A DNA stretch of 64,000 nt from Acinetobacter piscicola. Lineage in GTDB: Bacteria; Pseudomonadota; Gammaproteobacteria; Pseudomonadales; Moraxellaceae. The notes under the pieces are model-generated. The model was not told where the DNA came from. It saw only the letters and a list, made by a program, of their open reading frames with translations, and did not search any database. Shown here piece by piece: positions 48,220 to 57,750 of the stretch; positions within the stretch are counted from its first letter, which is position 1; each line of letters begins with the position of its first letter. Where the stretch lies: positions 1,550,001-1,614,000 of the forward strand of contig NZ_CP048659.1 of NCBI RefSeq assembly GCF_015218165.1, written 5' to 3'. The position numbers and the translations under genes were made by a program.

Positions 48220-48968
48220 AATTAATCAATGAAAACCCATGGCAATATTTGTCAGTCAAGCTCCCGATGTTGGGAGCTTTTTTTATGCTTGTATTAATTC
48301 CACTTTTGCAATGGGCATTAGATTTCCAACTCATTCCAAAAGAACATGAAGGCATCATTATTGGAATTGTAATTCCACTACTCGGCTTGATCGGCAAGAA
48401 GATCTATCAACCAGAGTTACATGCACCGCAGCTAAATGGTATCAATAGTCTTTTGGCCACACCGCAAAATTCAAATGATTTAGCATGGATGGTTGAAGCG
48501 AAAAAACATATTGGTTTACGTGAGATTGTAGGTAAAAAACATAACCAAACAATCCTGTCTTGGATCAAAGGACTTGGCGGTTGGTTCACTGACGATGAAA
48601 CGCCATGGTGTGGGACCTTTGTGGCGCACTGTTTAAAAGTGGCAGGTGTGAAATATCCAAAGCATTGGTACCGCGCCTTAGATTATGTGAACTACGGATC
48701 TAAACTCGCAAAGCCTGCATATGGGTGTGTTGCAATTAAAACCCGCAATGGTGGTGGTCATGTGTGTTTCGTAGTTGGTCGTGACCAAAAAACTAAAAAA
48801 TTAGTCTGCTTAGGTGGGAATCAAGGCAATGCTGTCTCTTATGCCTTATACAGTGATTCAGATTTTCAGGAATTTCGTTGGTATGGGAAAACAAGCCGAC
48901 CTGCTGAGTCTCGTTATAAGTTGGAATTTTTGGATGGGGTGAGTGCAACAAAAGTAAGTGAGGCTTAA
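48216..48968 (+). CDS. Membrane-anchored endolysin (TIGR02594-type peptidase domain)
   Basis: A 250-residue protein. Residues ~14-65 hold two hydrophobic segments (LPMLGAFFMLVLIPLLQWAL; GIIIGIVIPLLGLIGKKI) as in small phage holins. Residues ~85-225 match the TIGR02594 peptidoglycan endopeptidase group: DDETPWCGTFVAHCLKVAGV with the catalytic cysteine, and GGGHVCFVVGRD with histidine. A holin-like region fused to the enzyme would place it in the inner membrane until lysis. Confidence 0.8.
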   Translation: MKLINENPWQYLSVKLPMLGAFFMLVLIPLLQWALDFQLIPKEHEGIIIGIVIPLLGLIGKKIYQPELHAPQLNGINSLLATPQNSNDLAWMVEAKKHIGLREIVGKKHNQTILSWIKGLGGWFTDDETPWCGTFVAHCLKVAGVKYPKHWYRALDYVNYGSKLAKPAYGCVAIKTRNGGGHVCFVVGRDQKTKKLVCLGGNQGNAVSYALYSDSDFQEFRWYGKTSRPAESRYKLEFLDGVSATKVSEA

Positions 48969-49277
48969 CTACAATACCATACTATTTGCAAAACATTACC
49001 TTGGCCAAACTAAATTTCGAGCTTGGCCAAACTTTATGAAATTCATAATTCATTGTATTTATTAATTTTCATGTTTTTAGTACGGTGGCATAATATTACA
49101 GAAAAAGCCCTTAACCAAGGGCTTTTATCAACAGAATTATTTTCAACTTTTTATAACCAATTTGAGTAAAAAATAGTCAGGAATAATTTTGGAATAAAAA
49201 ACAGCTAAAATGTAATGACAATTTTGCAAAAACAATAATAAAAATTTCGTATCATGTGTATAAAATCAGTTTTTAAT
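48969..49277. other. Gap between endolysin and integrase with repeat and terminator
   Basis: No gene. CTTGGCCAAACT occurs twice (49000-49011 and 49022-49033), each with the palindrome TTGGCCAA, 22 bp apart (two helical turns). A strong bidirectional terminator, AAAAGCCCTT AACC AAGGGCTTTT, lies at 49102-49125, between the rightward late operon and the leftward integrase gene. Confidence 0.7.
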
Positions 49278-50495
49278 TCACTCCTTCCAGCTATCAACAA
49301 TATTTGCCCAATCCTGCATCATTTTTCTACGGTCATTTAACCATTTTGCATGATCGTAAGTTGCTTTGACCTTATCACCCTTCACATGTGCAAGCTGCAA
49401 CTCAATCCAGTTAGAGTTGTAGTTCGCTTCATTTAGATCAGTGGAGGCGGTGGCTCTAAAGTCATGCATCGTGATATGACCTAGATTCATATTCCGAAAT
49501 GCCTGATTCAGCGTTGTTGGACCAATCATTGTATTATTGTTAATGCCTGGAAAAATATAGGGACTATCAGGGTAGGCGGCAAATTGCGCCTTAAGAATAT
49601 CTATAACTTGATCTGACAGGGGCACAATATGAATACGGTTTTTCTTCATGTTGCGTTTGCCTGCTAGAATATCGGATTTCGAGGCAACCGGAATTGTCCA
49701 TGTTCGAGCTTCAAAATCTATATACTCTTTTAAACCTCTGCGAATCTCGATTGTGCGTAACATTGTATAGATAAGTGCTTTAAGAGCATTTTTAGTACTA
49801 ATAGAACCCGTGTATTTATTAATACTCAACATGATCAACTTTCGATCTTTGGTGTTAATAGGTTGAGCATTCTCTACTTCTGGTTTTTGAACGTATCCCC
49901 GTAATGCATAAGTAGGATCATTGTTAAGTTTATCTGAAATAATAGCGTATTGCATAACCTCAGCTATATGTTGCCTAACTAGTATTGATTTATTTTCCCC
50001 CGTCCCTTTTCCGGATTTTTGTACACGCTTAAGAGCACTATCCATAATATTTTTTATATCAACAGAGGTGACATCTTTGATCGGCTTATTACCAATCATG
50101 GGAAATATATCAACAGCATAAGACAGCTCACGCACATATAGCCAATTTTCAGATTTAGAGCTTCTTTTATGGTTACAGTATTCTTTAGCAATAGCGCTAA
50201 AGGTATCATTTTGAGATTGTAAGGCTTCTAACCGTTCATTTTTTTTAAACACGGCTGGATCAATATCCTTAGCTAACTGTTCTCGCATTTCTGTTGCTTT
50301 AGATCTAGCGTAAGATAGGCTTATCTCAGGATATTGCCCAATCGTTAACATTTGAGGTTTATTCAAGAATCTATAACGATAACGCCAGAACTTTTTTCCA
50401 GTTGGTCGGATTTCTATACATAAGCCAGAATGATCAGCAACGCGATATACTTTTTCTTTGGCTTTTAATTGTTTGATTTTTAAATCGTTTAGCAT
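49278..50495 (-). CDS. int: Tyrosine integrase, P4-type
   Basis: A 405-residue recombinase. Residues ~1-90 match the DUF4102 arm-binding domain (ADHSGLCIEIRPTGKKFWRY; MLTIGQYPEISLSYARSKAT); ~100-190 a core-binding SAM-like domain; ~200-395 the catalytic domain, with arginine in TMLRTIEIR, HDFRATAS, histidine in LAHVKGDK and tyrosine in ATYDHA. Reads leftward from the right end of the prophage; repeated arm-like sites lie upstream. It inserts and excises the prophage. Confidence 0.93.
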   Translation of the reverse strand: MLNDLKIKQLKAKEKVYRVADHSGLCIEIRPTGKKFWRYRYRFLNKPQMLTIGQYPEISLSYARSKATEMREQLAKDIDPAVFKKNERLEALQSQNDTFSAIAKEYCNHKRSSKSENWLYVRELSYAVDIFPMIGNKPIKDVTSVDIKNIMDSALKRVQKSGKGTGENKSILVRQHIAEVMQYAIISDKLNNDPTYALRGYVQKPEVENAQPINTKDRKLIMLSINKYTGSISTKNALKALIYTMLRTIEIRRGLKEYIDFEARTWTIPVASKSDILAGKRNMKKNRIHIVPLSDQVIDILKAQFAAYPDSPYIFPGINNNTMIGPTTLNQAFRNMNLGHITMHDFRATASTDLNEANYNSNWIELQLAHVKGDKVKATYDHAKWLNDRRKMMQDWANIVDSWKE

Positions 50496-50498
50496 AAT

Positions 50499-50549
50499 GT
50501 GAGTAACAACCGTTATGGCTTAAATTAAATTACTCACCATCTTACTCAC
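50499..50549. promoter_or_regulatory. Integrase arm-type repeats and probable attR region
   Basis: TTACTCAC occurs at 50530-50537 and 50542-50549, twelve bases apart, and inverted as GTGAGTAA at 50499-50506, next to the integrase start. GGTTATA also recurs at 50578 and 50640. Such repeats fit arm-type integrase sites that also regulate int. The crossover core must lie between here and about 50660; it cannot be fixed without the left end. Confidence 0.5.
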
Positions 50550-50659
50550 AAAAAAAAGGTATGTCATGTCATGCAAGGTTATATATAGTAATAACATCAA
50601 ATTAATAAAATCATGTAGATATAAACAAAAGTAATAAAAGGTTATACAAGGTTTCTTTA

Positions 50660-50896
50660 GTGTTTGGTATGGATGCAATCGATCATGCTATGATGAAAGA
50701 GTTTCACGAACCAGGCAATATTAAACGTTCTATTATTGTGATTGCACAACAACACATCGAGCAATGGTTGAGTTGGAAAAATATAAATATTGCGCCATTT
50801 ATCAAAGGCTTTCCTGTAGATGAGTTTGAGTGCTTTTATTGTCCACAACAACGTCAAGCCAAAAACTCGCCACAGTTAAGTATGTTTGATGAATGA
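50660..50896 (+). pseudogene. 3' remnant of a host gene cut by prophage insertion, ends in a clamp-binding-like motif
   Basis: The frame FGMDAIDHAMMKEFHEPGN to CFYCPQQRQAKNSPQLSMFDE is open upstream into the prophage border without ATG (stop at 50606-50608). The fragment ends in QLSMF, which resembles the QLxLF sliding-clamp binding peptide. It lacks a good start or binding site, so it probably lost its 5' part to integration here. It could instead be a short intact gene starting at ATG 50669. Confidence 0.45.
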
Positions 50897-50897
50897 A

Positions 50898-51365
50898 TTA
50901 GCGCGATAAATTTTTGAAAATGTGTTTTAAACTTTCCATCATTTTTTCAATTTGCAGCGGTGTTAAACCTTCGAAAGATTGTTCTAAAACGACACTCATT
51001 AAATCATTGATTTTAATAATCATTTGTTTACCTGCATCAGTCAAGTTTACGCGTGTAATACGTGCATCTTGACTACAAGAACGCGTATCCACTAAGCCTT
51101 CATCTTTTAAACGATAGACAATTTTAGTGGTCGTTGACATTTTTGATACAATCATATCAGACAGTTCTGAAACACTCGCATCTGGTTTAGACTCAAGTGC
51201 CAATAACAAGCGACGTCGAGAATTATCCACTCCATATTTTTTTAATGCGTGGTCGACATTAAGTACATATTGAGAATGAACTTGGGTAATCCAATAGTAC
51301 GGAAACTCTGCCAAATTAAAATTATCGGTTGTTGGTAAAAATTTTGAATATTTTTTGGTCATCAA
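50898..51365 (-). CDS. MarR-family regulator
   Basis: A 155-residue winged-helix regulator. The reading head is DASVSELSDMIVSKMSTTTK and VYRLKDEGLVDTRSCSQDAR (wing). Helices at both ends dimerise. It ends two bases from the neighbouring remnant's stop. TAACAATTGTAA at 51404-51415 upstream of the start is a near-palindrome and a plausible autoregulatory operator. The regulated genes and ligand are not visible. Confidence 0.85.
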   Translation of the reverse strand: MMTKKYSKFLPTTDNFNLAEFPYYWITQVHSQYVLNVDHALKKYGVDNSRRRLLLALESKPDASVSELSDMIVSKMSTTTKIVYRLKDEGLVDTRSCSQDARITRVNLTDAGKQMIIKINDLMSVVLEQSFEGLTPLQIEKMMESLKHIFKNLSR

Positions 51366-52259
51366 AAATTCCTTTGTTTTTTCTAATTATTAGCCCAATG
51401 TAATAACAATTGTAATAGTATTGTAAATTGATGTTCTAAATCAACATAAAAATGAGGTGAAGTATGCATAAAATGAGAAATTTATTAAGTTTTTATACAT
51501 AATACATCAATTTTATAGGATTGGATCAAAGACTATACTTCATTTGTTCCTTGATTATGATGGTTATTTTGACTGAATTTTACTCATTTTATAGAGTGGA
51601 TACATTAAGTTGAATCATTGAATATAAATCTTTTCGATCATTTTATGCTAAGTAATGGTTGATAGGATACTGTATCTTAATTTTTGTTGATCTTCATTAA
51701 TTTGCTTTGTTTTCTATTGAATAGCTGTAGGTATATTTTTATATCTATGGATGTATAAATGAGAAAGTTAATCTGATGATGTCATTATTTTTATATCTTT
51801 CACTAATGACAAGTGGGATATATTTAAAAAAATTGATTTAGATTTAAGCATAATATAGTTGATTATAAAAAATATTTGTTGTAAAGGTTATCATTTTATA
51901 CCTTATTGCATGTTGCAGTATGATATTTCTAATAGTCACCAATGTGCTTTTTATTGTATTGAACTAAAAATCAGCAGCTTATAACGCTCTAAAGTAAAAA
52001 TATTTTTTTAAATGATATTTTTGAAAAATAGAGATAAATATCGAAAATATAAAGATATCTTTGCTTATATATTTCAGCTTGAAAAACCTTAAATTTTGTG
52101 TCTATTTGTAAAATAATAAAAAAAATAATTACAAAATAGTGAGATTATGCATAATTAAGATAATTTAGTTGAAAAGGTCTTATGTATGGATCCGTCGCCG
52201 TGTAGGTTAGAATTTAAGTTATCTGTTGTAAATTATAATAATGAGCAGGAGATCTAATA
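51366..52259. other. 894-bp AT-rich intergenic region
   Basis: I see no coding region beyond fragments of under 20 codons and no clear hairpin with a T-run. The possible MarR operator lies at 51404-51415. AGGAG (52247-52251) before the ATG at 52260 is the binding site of the TerC gene. No GGGGAGTA-type element of the manganese riboswitch used by some TerC genes is present. Confidence 0.6.
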
Positions 52260-53795
52260 ATGGAATTTTTATTAGACCCTGGAATATGGGTAGGTTTACT
52301 TACTCTTATTGTTTTAGAAATTGTATTGGGTATTGATAACCTTGTCTTTATTGCTATTTTGGCAGAAAAACTTCCTCCGGAACAACGTGATAAAGCACGT
52401 GTTTTAGGTCTTTCACTTGCGCTGATTATGCGTTTGGGACTGTTATTTGCCATTTCATGGCTCGTTACATTGACAGAACCTTTGATTACGGTATTTGATA
52501 AAACTTTCTCAGGTCGAGATCTGATTTTGTTGTTTGGTGGATTATTCCTTGTCTATAAGGCAGTCACTGAATTACATGAAAAGCTTGAAGGTAAACCCGA
52601 GGTTCAAGTCACAACCAATGTTGTTTATGCTAGCTTTGCTGCGGTTGTAACGCAAATTGTTATTTTAGATGCAGTATTCTCATTAGACTCCGTGATTACA
52701 GCCATTGGTATGGTGGATAACATTTATGTCATGATGGCTGCAATGATTGTCGCAATGGCAGTGATGTTGTTAGCCTCTAAACCATTAACTGCATTTGTGA
52801 ACCGTCACCCAACCGTTGTTATTCTATGTTTAAGCTTCTTATTGTTAATTGGTATTAGCTTAATTGCAGAAGGTTTTGGTTTCCATATTCCAAAAGGCTA
52901 TATTTATTCTGGTATTGGTGTTGCAATTTTAATTGAAGCATTTAATCAGTTTAGTAATCGTAATGCGGCGAAACATCAAGCAAAAATTCCTTTACGTCAT
53001 CGTACTGCGGATTCTATTTTAAAATTGATGGGCAGTAAGTTGGATGCAGATGTTGTCGCATCTCCTGACGTAGTGGAAGCACAAAAGACCTTTGTTGATG
53101 AAGAACGCTACATGGTCGGTGGTGTATTAACGTTGGCTGAGCGTAGTGTTGCTTCAATTATGACGCCAAGAAATCAAATTTCTTGGGTGAATCTTGAAGA
53201 CGATCCTGAGCGTATTCGTGAACAAATTTTGTCAGTACCTCATAGTTTGTTCCCTGTGTGTCGTGGTCAGTTGGATAAAGTTGTTACAATTGTCCGTGCT
53301 AAAGAATTGATTGATGCTTTGGATGATCCTGAGCAGTTACAAGCTTTGATTAAACGTCAACGTCCGATTTTTATTTTTGAAAAAATGAAGGTCATTGATG
53401 CGATTCACACTTTGCGTTCATCAAAAGGTTCATTGGTTCTCGTGACAAATGAATTTGGAAATATTCAAGGCTTGATTTCACCACTCGATGTGTTTGAAGC
53501 AATTGCAGGTGAATTCCCAGATGCGGATGAACAGCTTGAATTGGTCAAAGTCGATGATCATACTTGGAAAGGATCGGGGATGTTGGACTTGTATCAATTA
53601 GAATTAGCACTTGAAACCGTTGATTTAGTTCAAGAAGATTCTGGCTATTTCAGTGTGGCAGGTTTAATTTTTGATAAAGCACAATCCGATGTCCGAGTAG
53701 GCACGCAAATTGAAGTTGAAGGTGTACATTTCGAAGTTTTAGAAATGGATGAAAATCGTATTAAAACTGTGAAAATTACTTATAGCGTTGCTTAA
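52260..53795 (+). CDS. TerC-family membrane protein with CBS and CorC domains
   Basis: A 511-residue protein like E. coli YoaE/YegH. Residues ~1-235 form the TerC domain of about seven spans, with acidic residues in [14 protein letters not shown] and [19 protein letters not shown] that are typical of TerC metal sites. Residues ~290-415 form a CBS pair ([40 protein letters not shown]), and ~430-505 a CorC/HlyC transporter-associated domain. It likely handles metal ions, possibly manganese efflux. Confidence 0.9.
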   Translation: MEFLLDPGIWVGLLTLIVLEIVLGIDNLVFIAILAEKLPPEQRDKARVLGLSLALIMRLGLLFAISWLVTLTEPLITVFDKTFSGRDLILLFGGLFLVYKAVTELHEKLEGKPEVQVTTNVVYASFAAVVTQIVILDAVFSLDSVITAIGMVDNIYVMMAAMIVAMAVMLLASKPLTAFVNRHPTVVILCLSFLLLIGISLIAEGFGFHIPKGYIYSGIGVAILIEAFNQFSNRNAAKHQAKIPLRHRTADSILKLMGSKLDADVVASPDVVEAQKTFVDEERYMVGGVLTLAERSVASIMTPRNQISWVNLEDDPERIREQILSVPHSLFPVCRGQLDKVVTIVRAKELIDALDDPEQLQALIKRQRPIFIFEKMKVIDAIHTLRSSKGSLVLVTNEFGNIQGLISPLDVFEAIAGEFPDADEQLELVKVDDHTWKGSGMLDLYQLELALETVDLVQEDSGYFSVAGLIFDKAQSDVRVGTQIEVEGVHFEVLEMDENRIKTVKITYSVA

Positions 53796-53807
53796 TTACT
53801 CGGATTA

Positions 53808-53836
53808 AAAAATGCCTCATTGATGAGGCATTTTTT
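53808..53836. terminator. Bidirectional terminator
   Basis: AAAATGCCTCA TTGA TGAGGCATTTT with T-runs. It serves the TerC-type gene and, in the other direction, the hydrolase. Confidence 0.9.
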
Positions 53837-53891
53837 ATGGCATAAATAAAAAGACACTTAGCATGGATTACAACACTAAGTGCATAAACTT

Positions 53892-54749
53892 TTAAATATT
53901 GAGTTCTTTAGCAATGATTGGCCAAATATTTTGATGTGATTTTTTGAACATGAGCATATGTCCAATTTGCTTGTGACCTAAAGCTGAGGGTACAAGTTCA
54001 TGCATTTGAGTTGAGGCATTTGGATATAAACGAATTAAATCTTTAACATTGGCTTCGGTGGCAATTTCATCATCAGATGACCAAAATACTGTAATTGGGC
54101 AACGAATATTTTGATGAAAATCTTCAAAAATGGTTTTACCTAATGCATTTTCAACATAACCTGGGTGGCTGCAAAATTGTGCCCATTGTTTTGCTACATT
54201 TTTCGGTAAATTTTCCCCCATTCCCAGCATTTTGGTTGTGCCATAGCCTTTCAAAAGATTTGAAATAGGGAAGATCAGATTAAACATGACGGGTGCTAAT
54301 TGTTTGGTACGACCTTTTAGACCTTTAACATGTCCAGTTGAACCTGAAATCGCAATGACTTTGGCAACTTTTGCGTAGTTAGGCACAATTCCTAGGAGCT
54401 GACCCCCAGCGCTATGTCCTAGTAAAATGACTTGTGATTTGCCAGTCTTGATTAATAAAGCATCAATAGCTGCAGGAATATCGAGTTGTCCCCAATCTTG
54501 AATACTGGCATCCGATTTTTTTAAAGGACCATGTAGGGAGGCACCGATCCCTCGAAAGTCAAAGACCAAAACTTGATAGCCTTGTTCATTTAACCATTCA
54601 GCAAAAGCACGGTAAAAGCCTTGAGTAATTCCTGTAGCAGGGCAAATCAAAATGGGTAAATTTGTAGTAGAGAATGCTATGTCATAAAAAGTTGCACTGA
54701 GGCTATAGCCATCTTTACAGGTAATATTTAATTGTTGTGGTGTTTGCAT
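53892..54749 (-). CDS. Alpha/beta hydrolase
   Basis: A 285-residue protein (start at the ATG ending 54749, MQTPQQLNITCKDGY; the longer frame begins with a non-typical hydrophobic stretch). The nucleophile elbow is GHSAGG, an oxyanion strand is PILICPATGITQGFY, the acid is probably the aspartate in FWSSDDEIAT and the histidine in LGHKQIGHM. Cytoplasmic, no signal peptide. It may act as an esterase or thioesterase; substrate unknown. Confidence 0.85.
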   Translation of the reverse strand: MQTPQQLNITCKDGYSLSATFYDIAFSTTNLPILICPATGITQGFYRAFAEWLNEQGYQVLVFDFRGIGASLHGPLKKSDASIQDWGQLDIPAAIDALLIKTGKSQVILLGHSAGGQLLGIVPNYAKVAKVIAISGSTGHVKGLKGRTKQLAPVMFNLIFPISNLLKGYGTTKMLGMGENLPKNVAKQWAQFCSHPGYVENALGKTIFEDFHQNIRCPITVFWSSDDEIATEANVKDLIRLYPNASTQMHELVPSALGHKQIGHMLMFKKSHQNIWPIIAKELNI

Positions 54750-54887
54750 AAGTTTTAAGAAATAGCTGTAGAAAATAATATATACCATACATAAGTTCCA
54801 AAAAGAAACTTGTTAAAAGTATGACTAGAAAGTCAGAAAATAGATTTAAACAAGGCTACACTATAGAAAGGATATAAGGATTTCAAA

Positions 54888-55352
54888 ATGACAATGGATG
54901 ATTTACAGTTTTCAGAATCGGTTAAAATAGCAATTGTTTTCAGTGGTTTATATTTATGGGTAGGTATGCTGACAGGCGTGTGGAAATATATGCAAATCCG
55001 TCAGTCTTCGCAATCACGGGCGCATTATTATGTAGATATTGCACATCGCAGTAGCCTTTTATATGCACCAGCGACTTTGATTTTGGCAGTTTTAGCTTAT
55101 TTTTCTGCATGGTCAGCAAATATTACTTTTATTTGTGTGGTGATTAATTTAATTTTTTTTAGTTTTGCGATCATGAGCTATATTTTGCATGGCGCACTAA
55201 AAGATACAACGAATCAATTTAAAGTACCGCATCAGATGGGAAAATGGCATTTACCTCAATGGATGATGAGCTTTGCAATGCTGCTATTGGCGTTAGGTGA
55301 GGTTTTGGCAACGGGAATATTAGTTTTTGGTGTGGTTTTAAAATTTTATTAA
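54888..55352 (+). CDS. Inner-membrane protein, unknown function
   Basis: A 154-residue protein with four hydrophobic spans: ~11-29 (IAIVFSGLYLWVGMLTGVW), ~56-72 (LLYAPATLILAVLAYFSA), ~77-98 (ITFICVVINLIFFSFAIMSY) and ~125-148 (WMMSFAMLLLALGEVLATGI). AGGA precedes the start. No family recognised. Divergent from the hydrolase; ends at a bidirectional terminator. Confidence 0.75.
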   Translation: MTMDDLQFSESVKIAIVFSGLYLWVGMLTGVWKYMQIRQSSQSRAHYYVDIAHRSSLLYAPATLILAVLAYFSAWSANITFICVVINLIFFSFAIMSYILHGALKDTTNQFKVPHQMGKWHLPQWMMSFAMLLLALGEVLATGILVFGVVLKFY

Positions 55353-55387
55353 TATTTTAAGTTGTTATTTCTAATTATTTTCTTTTA

Positions 55388-55415
55388 AAGATGGATGCTT
55401 GTGCATCCATCTTTT
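55388..55415. terminator. Bidirectional terminator
   Basis: AAAGATGGATGC TTGT GCATCCATCTTT, T-run on both strands. It separates the two convergent small membrane protein genes. Confidence 0.9.
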
Positions 55416-55659
55416 ATTCTGTTGCAGCTGCGGCTTTCGCAGATTTACGTGTTTTGTGGTCAATCAATTCCCAAATGCAAAATGCAGCAGAAACGACTAA
55501 AGCATAAACAAAAAACTCAGGTTTTAAGTTGCCTTGAATCAGACCATGTAAAAATAAAATTGTCATCAGTGCAAAAGTTGTACTGAGATAAATGACCAGT
55601 TTTTTGTTCGCCTTCAAAGAATTAATGAAGACTTGCTTGTTTGAATGTAGTGATAACAT
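55414..55659 (-). CDS. Small two-span membrane protein
   Basis: An 81-residue protein. Start ATG at 55659 is chosen because AGGAGG lies seven bases upstream. Hydrophobic spans ~20-38 (LVIYLSTTFALMTILFLHGL) and ~45-65 (FFVYALVVSAAFCIWELI), then a basic, alanine-rich tail. Both ends face the same side. No family recognised. Confidence 0.7.
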   Translation of the reverse strand: MLSLHSNKQVFINSLKANKKLVIYLSTTFALMTILFLHGLIQGNLKPEFFVYALVVSAAFCIWELIDHKTRKSAKAAAATE

Positions 55660-56118
55660 CCTCATCCCTCCTGTCTGCTCGACAAAAACCCCATTGTTTT
55701 AGTCAGAATTGCTTGGTTGATCCTTACCATAGCAAATTATTATTTTAAATGCAAATACATCATATTATCCTAAATAAATGTGACATATTTATGACAAATT
55801 GACTTTAAGTGATGATTTATAAATTACTTAAATTACGCTGAATGTATGTATTTGATTTAACTCATCTGTTTTGCAGAACATTTAACATACAATATTTTAT
55901 TTGTAATAGGAAGGGGGAAAAGAAGGGTAAAACATGTGATTGGATTGTAAGATAAGCTAAATGCCTAGACGGTCATTTACTAAAAACAGTGGAATGGTGA
56001 TTCACGTTAGTTTTGGGGGATGCAAGCAATAAAAGTTCGTTGGGTAAACGTCACAATTATTGAGTGCTGTTAAAATCTATATTTGGGTAAAATAAGATTT
56101 TAGAACAATCATCCAAAA
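55660..56118. other. Intergenic region upstream of brnQ 3' end
   Basis: 459 bases without a supported gene. It holds the promoter of the small membrane gene (leftward) and otherwise AT-rich DNA. A purine-rich stretch near 55909-55930 does not precede any ORF of useful length. No clear hairpins. Confidence 0.6.
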
Positions 56119-57411
56119 CTATTTTTTAACTTTGTCGATGACAACAAAAATAACTAAAACGACGCAAGATGGAATTAACCATGCAAGATTTTGGGCATTA
56201 AGCGGTAAATGCTGAATGGCATCAGGTAAAATGTCAGCAAATGCTGTGACTTTAATTCCTTCAATAATCCCAAAAATAAATGCCACTGCGGTTACAGGTG
56301 CAATGACTAAGCGAGGATTGTTAAAGTATTTCCATAAAAAACTCAACATGATCACCACAATCGCAGGTGGATAAATTGCGCTGAGCACAGGGACTGAAAC
56401 AGCAATTAACTTGGTTAAACCTAAATTAGAAATAACTAAAGAAAATAGAACCAAGATAAATACTAAAATTTTATAAGGAATTTTAGTGAGTAAAGAGAAA
56501 TATTCAGCACAAGCACAGGTTAAACCAATTGCGGTTACCATACATGCAAGGAAAATCAAAGCGGTCAGGAATAAAGAACCTAAATCGCCAAACGCATGTT
56601 GAACATAAGCATGCAGGATCACTGCACCATTACTCGCATTTGGTGCAACTTCGTGGCTACCTAACCCAAGTTTAAATAAACTCAGATAAACCAAAGTTAA
56701 ACCAATACCCGAAATTAAGCTGGCAATTACGGCATATTTAGTAATAAGTTTAGGGTCATTCACACCGCGTGAACGGATTGCGTGAATAATCACAATACCA
56801 AATACTAGAGCGCCGAGGGTATCCATAGTCAGATAACCATTAACAAAGCCTTCAGATACGGGGCTTGAGACATAGCCATCAATCGCAGGAGGAATAAAAC
56901 CTGCTGGAATGACAAATGCAGCAATCCCTAAAATCGCCAATGAAATAATTTTCAAAGGTGCAAGGATATGACCGACTGTGTCGAGTAGTTTGTTGGGATA
57001 AAGTGAAACCAATGTCACAAATGCGAAATAAATGACACTATAAATCAGTAGACTCGAGCTTGAGTTACCAAAATAAGATGAAAAACCGATTTCGTAGGAA
57101 ACTGTTGCTGTACGAGGAGTTGCAAACAGTGGTCCAACGGAAAGATAGCACACAACGGTAAGAATCAAACTTGCGACTTTACCTAAAGGTGAGCTAAGAA
57201 TAGCAATAGAACCTTCAGTTTTTGAAAGAGCCATAATCGTGATAACGGGTAGGCCAACAGCGGTGATTAGAAATCCTAACGCTGCTAACCAAACATGTTC
57301 ACCTGCTTGTTGTGCAACAATAGGTGGAAAAATAATATTGCCTGCCCCAATGAATAAGGCAAAAGTCATGAACCCTAAAGCAATAATATCCTTGGTACGG
57401 AGATTAGTCAT
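56119..57411 (-). CDS. brnQ: Branched-chain amino acid transporter BrnQ
   Basis: A 430-residue LIVCS-family cation symporter of leucine, isoleucine and valine. N-terminal [21 protein letters not shown] is the hallmark of Brn[18 protein letters not shown] is a second conserved part. Twelve hydrophobic spans are visible along the length, the family norm. It stands alone between two non-coding gaps. Confidence 0.92.
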   Translation of the reverse strand: MTNLRTKDIIALGFMTFALFIGAGNIIFPPIVAQQAGEHVWLAALGFLITAVGLPVITIMALSKTEGSIAILSSPLGKVASLILTVVCYLSVGPLFATPRTATVSYEIGFSSYFGNSSSSLLIYSVIYFAFVTLVSLYPNKLLDTVGHILAPLKIISLAILGIAAFVIPAGFIPPAIDGYVSSPVSEGFVNGYLTMDTLGALVFGIVIIHAIRSRGVNDPKLITKYAVIASLISGIGLTLVYLSLFKLGLGSHEVAPNASNGAVILHAYVQHAFGDLGSLFLTALIFLACMVTAIGLTCACAEYFSLLTKIPYKILVFILVLFSLVISNLGLTKLIAVSVPVLSAIYPPAIVVIMLSFLWKYFNNPRLVIAPVTAVAFIFGIIEGIKVTAFADILPDAIQHLPLNAQNLAWLIPSCVVLVIFVVIDKVKK

Positions 57412-57750
57412 AGGAGATGTGGTGTTACAAAAAACTGTAGATTTTAGGGGAAAAGTTGGGTGTTTTGTATTTTATTTTATAAAACGTATGAAATTTAATT
57501 ATAAAAAACTTATAGTTCAAGGTTTCAGTGGATTTATCTAAATGAAAACAATATACTTTTTTCTAAAATGTTTTTTTTGAATATGATTTTAAATATTTGA
57601 ATTATTTTATTTTCAATTGTACTTATATTGAGCGCTTTAACGTAAAATTAAACGCTATAAAATGCAGAAATGCTTAGATTTTATCATTCATATTGCCCAT
57701 TTTTTTTATATAAGGCATATAATAACGGCTTACATTTGAGGGCAGAAGAT
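57412..57750. other. Promoter gap between brnQ and map
   Basis: 339 bases between divergent genes, very AT-rich. TTGAGC near 57629 followed by AT-rich DNA may be part of the map promoter. A longer in-frame start for map at 57670 exists but the added residues are not conserved-looking. No RNA or ORF recognised. Confidence 0.55.

Noticed and set aside
52100..52259. Possible yybP-ykoY manganese riboswitch before the TerC gene
   Set aside because: No GGGGAGTA-type conserved core and no terminator-antiterminator hairpins are visible in the leader.
55840..56118. Purine-rich AGGAAGGGGGAAAAGAAGGG stretch as a ribosome binding site
   Set aside because: No start codon with an open frame of meaningful length follows it.
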